From Monarcha castaneiventris obscurior (lineage: Eukaryota; Chordata; Aves; Passeriformes; Monarchidae): a stretch of DNA of 64,000 nt. The DNA lies in the NCBI GenBank assembly GCA_026261815.1, contig JAMPIT010000435.1:1328501-1392500 (forward strand), written 5' to 3'. Below the pieces are notes generated by a model. The model ran no database searches, had not been told where the DNA came from, and was given only the letters and a program-made list of their open reading frames with translations. This document shows, in pieces, positions 61,251 to 64,000 of the stretch. The position numbers and the translations under genes are program-made. How positions within the stretch are numbered: position 1 is the first letter of the stretch; every line of letters starts with the position of its first letter.

Positions 61251-64000
61251 ATAGAGTTTCACTTTTAAGAAGGCTCTGTTTCTTCACTAACGCTCTACGT
61301 GTAAGGAGCGAAGGTTGCTGTCTTGCCTATCTAGGGTTGCTATGTGCATCCTGCTGTAATGGTGTCATCTGAGCCTGCTGTCTCTGCACGCTCCCAGGGG
61401 AGCACAGCTCTTGGGACACCAGGATGGATGCCTTGCAGGCTCCCTAGTACAGTTGCAGTATACTTCTGACATTACTTTGAAATGAAAAATGAACGAAGTA
61501 TTATTGATTTTCTATGTACATTAAATAATTTATCTTTTGTTTCATTGCAAAGTAGATGTTGTGCCAAGTGTAACAGTTTTATGATGGGTTTTGTGACGTG
61601 GATAGTGATTTAATAGGGAGTTTCTAAATAGGACATTCTTAAATTCATATTGTATGGTGCCATAGGCCATCTGATCAGGATTCCACTGCCCTTGTTGGAA
61701 CCATGGTCAAACCTATTTGAAGGTGGTGAAGTGCTGAAGAGTCAGTACTGTCTTCAAGTTCCAGCTGTCACTTACTTTATCCTACTGACTTATTTGTTCA
61801 CTTTATTTATTTTACCCACAGTCTTATTTAAATTGGCACACTTACAATCCAAAGTACCTCTTCAACTCCACTTTACACCTCTCAGTTAAGCTTAACATTA
61901 ATTTCAGGACAAGATTTAGAAATGTAACATCATAATTAAATGCAAAGCTGATGACTGAAAGTCAGCTACTGTCTGCATAGTATCCGTGCAGCGAGAGACA
62001 TTTCTACTCCTTGTGAGATGCGATATGTCAGTTTAAATATGTATTTCTTTTTCTAATTGCTGGAGGTTGAAACTTCTTTTGTACTGATTTTTAATGGCTA
62101 CTTTGCTTAGACAAGCAGAAAAATATACAGTAAGAGCCAGGCAAAGAGGAATCAACTTCAAAGGTTTTGGACAGTGTTAGGAATCAGGCTCAGTTTCCAG
62201 AAATTATAATTTTAAGAGCAAGTATATATTGAACATTCCTAAAGTTTTGTTTTCATCTGTGTGAGAAAGACTTTCTGCTTTCCGCTTGGTAAGGTAGACA
62301 TTATCAAGGCAATAAAATTGTTTCTACTAGGCATAGTCCTGAAAATAGTCTAGATTTCCAATTATTAGATCAGATTTTTAAGTGCAGTTAACTTTGTTTT
62401 GGTCTGACCTCAGACCAAGGGCCTTACAGGTCTAAAGCATAGGTAAGCTGTTGTGCTGGGTTCTTCGTCCTCCCCTCTAAGTACTGCACACATTTGTAAT
62501 GTATATTCATAATGTAAAGGACAAAGGCTTCTTGTGATTAAAACTTACTCTATCAGTGTAGATCACATTTTGATGTAAGCCATGAAAAATTCTAATTGAT
62601 TAATGAGTTTCAGATGGTGGTTCCCTTTCAGTGCCCCTCCCCCTGCTCCTAATGTACACTATGCAGCAAGTTAATCTGGGAAAACTCCAGAAACCTTGGG
62701 CTAAATTGGTTGCGGTATAGTTTATAAGGATAATAAAAAACCTAGAAAAATTAAATTTCCTAATAAAGATATGTTTGCTGCATTTGTCAGTTTATGTTTT
62801 ATCTGCTTGTTTATAGTAGTGAGTGAAGTTAAGATTACATGTAAGGTACGTGTATTTAGGATGTTGCAGACAAGAATGACCTATTGTTTCTTACAGAAGA
62901 GAAAGCTCTGCAAATAGTTCTTGAAGAGGAGCTATGCGAGATAGTAGCAGAATGACTTGAAAAATGATTGTATTTGGTTTTATGTATGAAAAAGGGCAAA
63001 ATGAGAGTGATTACTCTCTGGAGTAAACTGGAAATTGCAGGTGGCAAAGATTGACTAAGTAACATCTAACAGTGAGTGGCAATGCTCTGGTTTTTTTCTT
63101 ACTGCTTCTTTTAGTCCATTTTTAGGATTTCAAGAAAGGGACCTTTCACAGTTTCATTTGGGAAAGTCATTCCACTGTCTAGCAGATCTTACCGTAGGAA
63201 ACAGTTTCCTGACATTAAAAAATCAAAAATTATTAGTTACTTTTGCAGCTCTCAAAGGAAGGCATTCATATATCTTTTTTCCTTCTTTCTGCATATATGT
63301 GTGTGTATACACAGATGTATATATATATGGGTAAGGGGGTAGAAAAACAAGAGCGGCCTTTAGTCTGTGAACTGATGTTATACTCTCCAAATCTGAAAAA
63401 TATGTCAACACTGAGACAGGAAAACTGAAGTAAGTTTTAAAATGGGAGTGTATTTATCCTTGGTTGTGCTATGTCTATAAAACTGGCTCTTGATGATGTG
63501 AAGGTGGTGATTGCAATATGGGTCCCAAATTGTGGGCAGCTTCATTTCTACTTGCACAATTATGCATTTCGTTCTGCAACCTAATCTGCTTATGAACATT
63601 GAATCTTAAGCCTTTTTTTGCACCCAACTTGCTGTTACAGTAAGTGAATGCTTCACACAGTCCACTTAAGCTCTTGTAAAAGTTTTGAAAGTTCTGTTGT
63701 TTTCCATCTGCTTGAGGTGATTAGAACTAGCAGGGAGATCCAGCAGAGACCCTTGCCAGATACACTCATGAGCTCTGTTCTGGCTTTTGATCCTCTGTCT
63801 CCTCTCCTTCCAGGCTGGCTGCATTCCAATAGCATTACCTTCTCTTTAAGACAGCAGGAGATTGTCTACATTTATAGCTGATACCCCTCTGTCAAAGCCA
63901 AGGTACAGTCTAGTGCTCAAGCTCCAGTTCCTTCAGAGAAAAACTTGCTGCTCTTGTCTAAGTTGCTGTCTGTTCCCTCTACCACTGACAGCAAAGCAGT
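61251..64000. other. Downstream of the CpG island, probable GAS2 intron 1
   Basis: AT-rich with no coding exon recognised. If the CpG island is the GAS2 promoter, this is first-intron sequence. A small TG/TA microsatellite lies at 63,293-63,329. Confidence 0.45.
62399..62418. repeat. Palindrome, 9-bp arms, 2-nt centre
   Basis: TTGGTCTGA and TCAGACCAA are exact reverse complements around CC, downstream of the CpG island. Confidence 0.9.

Noticed and set aside
1..64000. Prokaryotic operons, CRISPR arrays, tRNA or rRNA genes
   Set aside because: None seen. The repeat content, CpG islands and lack of dense ORFs show vertebrate nuclear DNA.

Overview
This window reads as vertebrate nuclear DNA, almost certainly from a bird. 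It is AT-rich and gene-poor, has no operon-like ORF packing, and carries CR1 LINE fragments, solo LTRs resembling avian endogenous retroviruses (two of them with perfect 5-bp target duplications), old MIR-like SINE fossils, and two compact CpG islands. The LTR types suggest a neoavian, perhaps a songbird. That placement rests on remembered repeat consensus sequences, not on a search.

Only one protein-coding gene can be called with confidence: an intronless 358-codon gene on the minus strand (36,319-37,395), recognised as FANCF, a subunit of the Fanconi anaemia core complex. Its 5' half lies in a CpG island, with a CCAAT box and a CRE-like site just upstream of the ATG. In human the neighbour beyond the FANCF 5' end, transcribed the other way, is GAS2. 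A second CpG island at about 59.9-61.25 kb, with strong plus-strand splice-donor sequences, fits the promoter and first untranslated exon of the GAS2 orthologue. No GAS2 coding exon is visible before the window ends.

Layout. 1-36 kb: intergenic, AT-rich, with a MIR-like fossil (0.7 kb), an LTR/CR1 mosaic (9.1-10.7 kb), a CR1 fragment (12.2 kb), a pair of unidentified dispersed repeats (15.7 and 19.1 kb), a perfect hairpin (19.3 kb) and an ERVL-like solo LTR (23.5-24.1 kb). 36-39 kb: FANCF, its promoter, a CR1 fragment and a short LTR. 39-58 kb: intergenic, with a second ERVL-like solo LTR (42.4-43.1 kb), a possible unrecognised coding exon directly after it (43.2-43.45 kb), an AT-rich tandem duplication (49.1 kb), a MIR-like fossil (51.8 kb) and a GC-rich LTR-like block (55.0-56.1 kb). 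58-64 kb: a candidate conserved regulatory stretch, a long purine tract, the CpG island with an embedded minisatellite, then AT-rich sequence that would be GAS2 intron 1 if the promoter call is right.

No tRNA, rRNA, CRISPR array or prokaryote-style system was seen. Most short ORFs look like chance reading frames.
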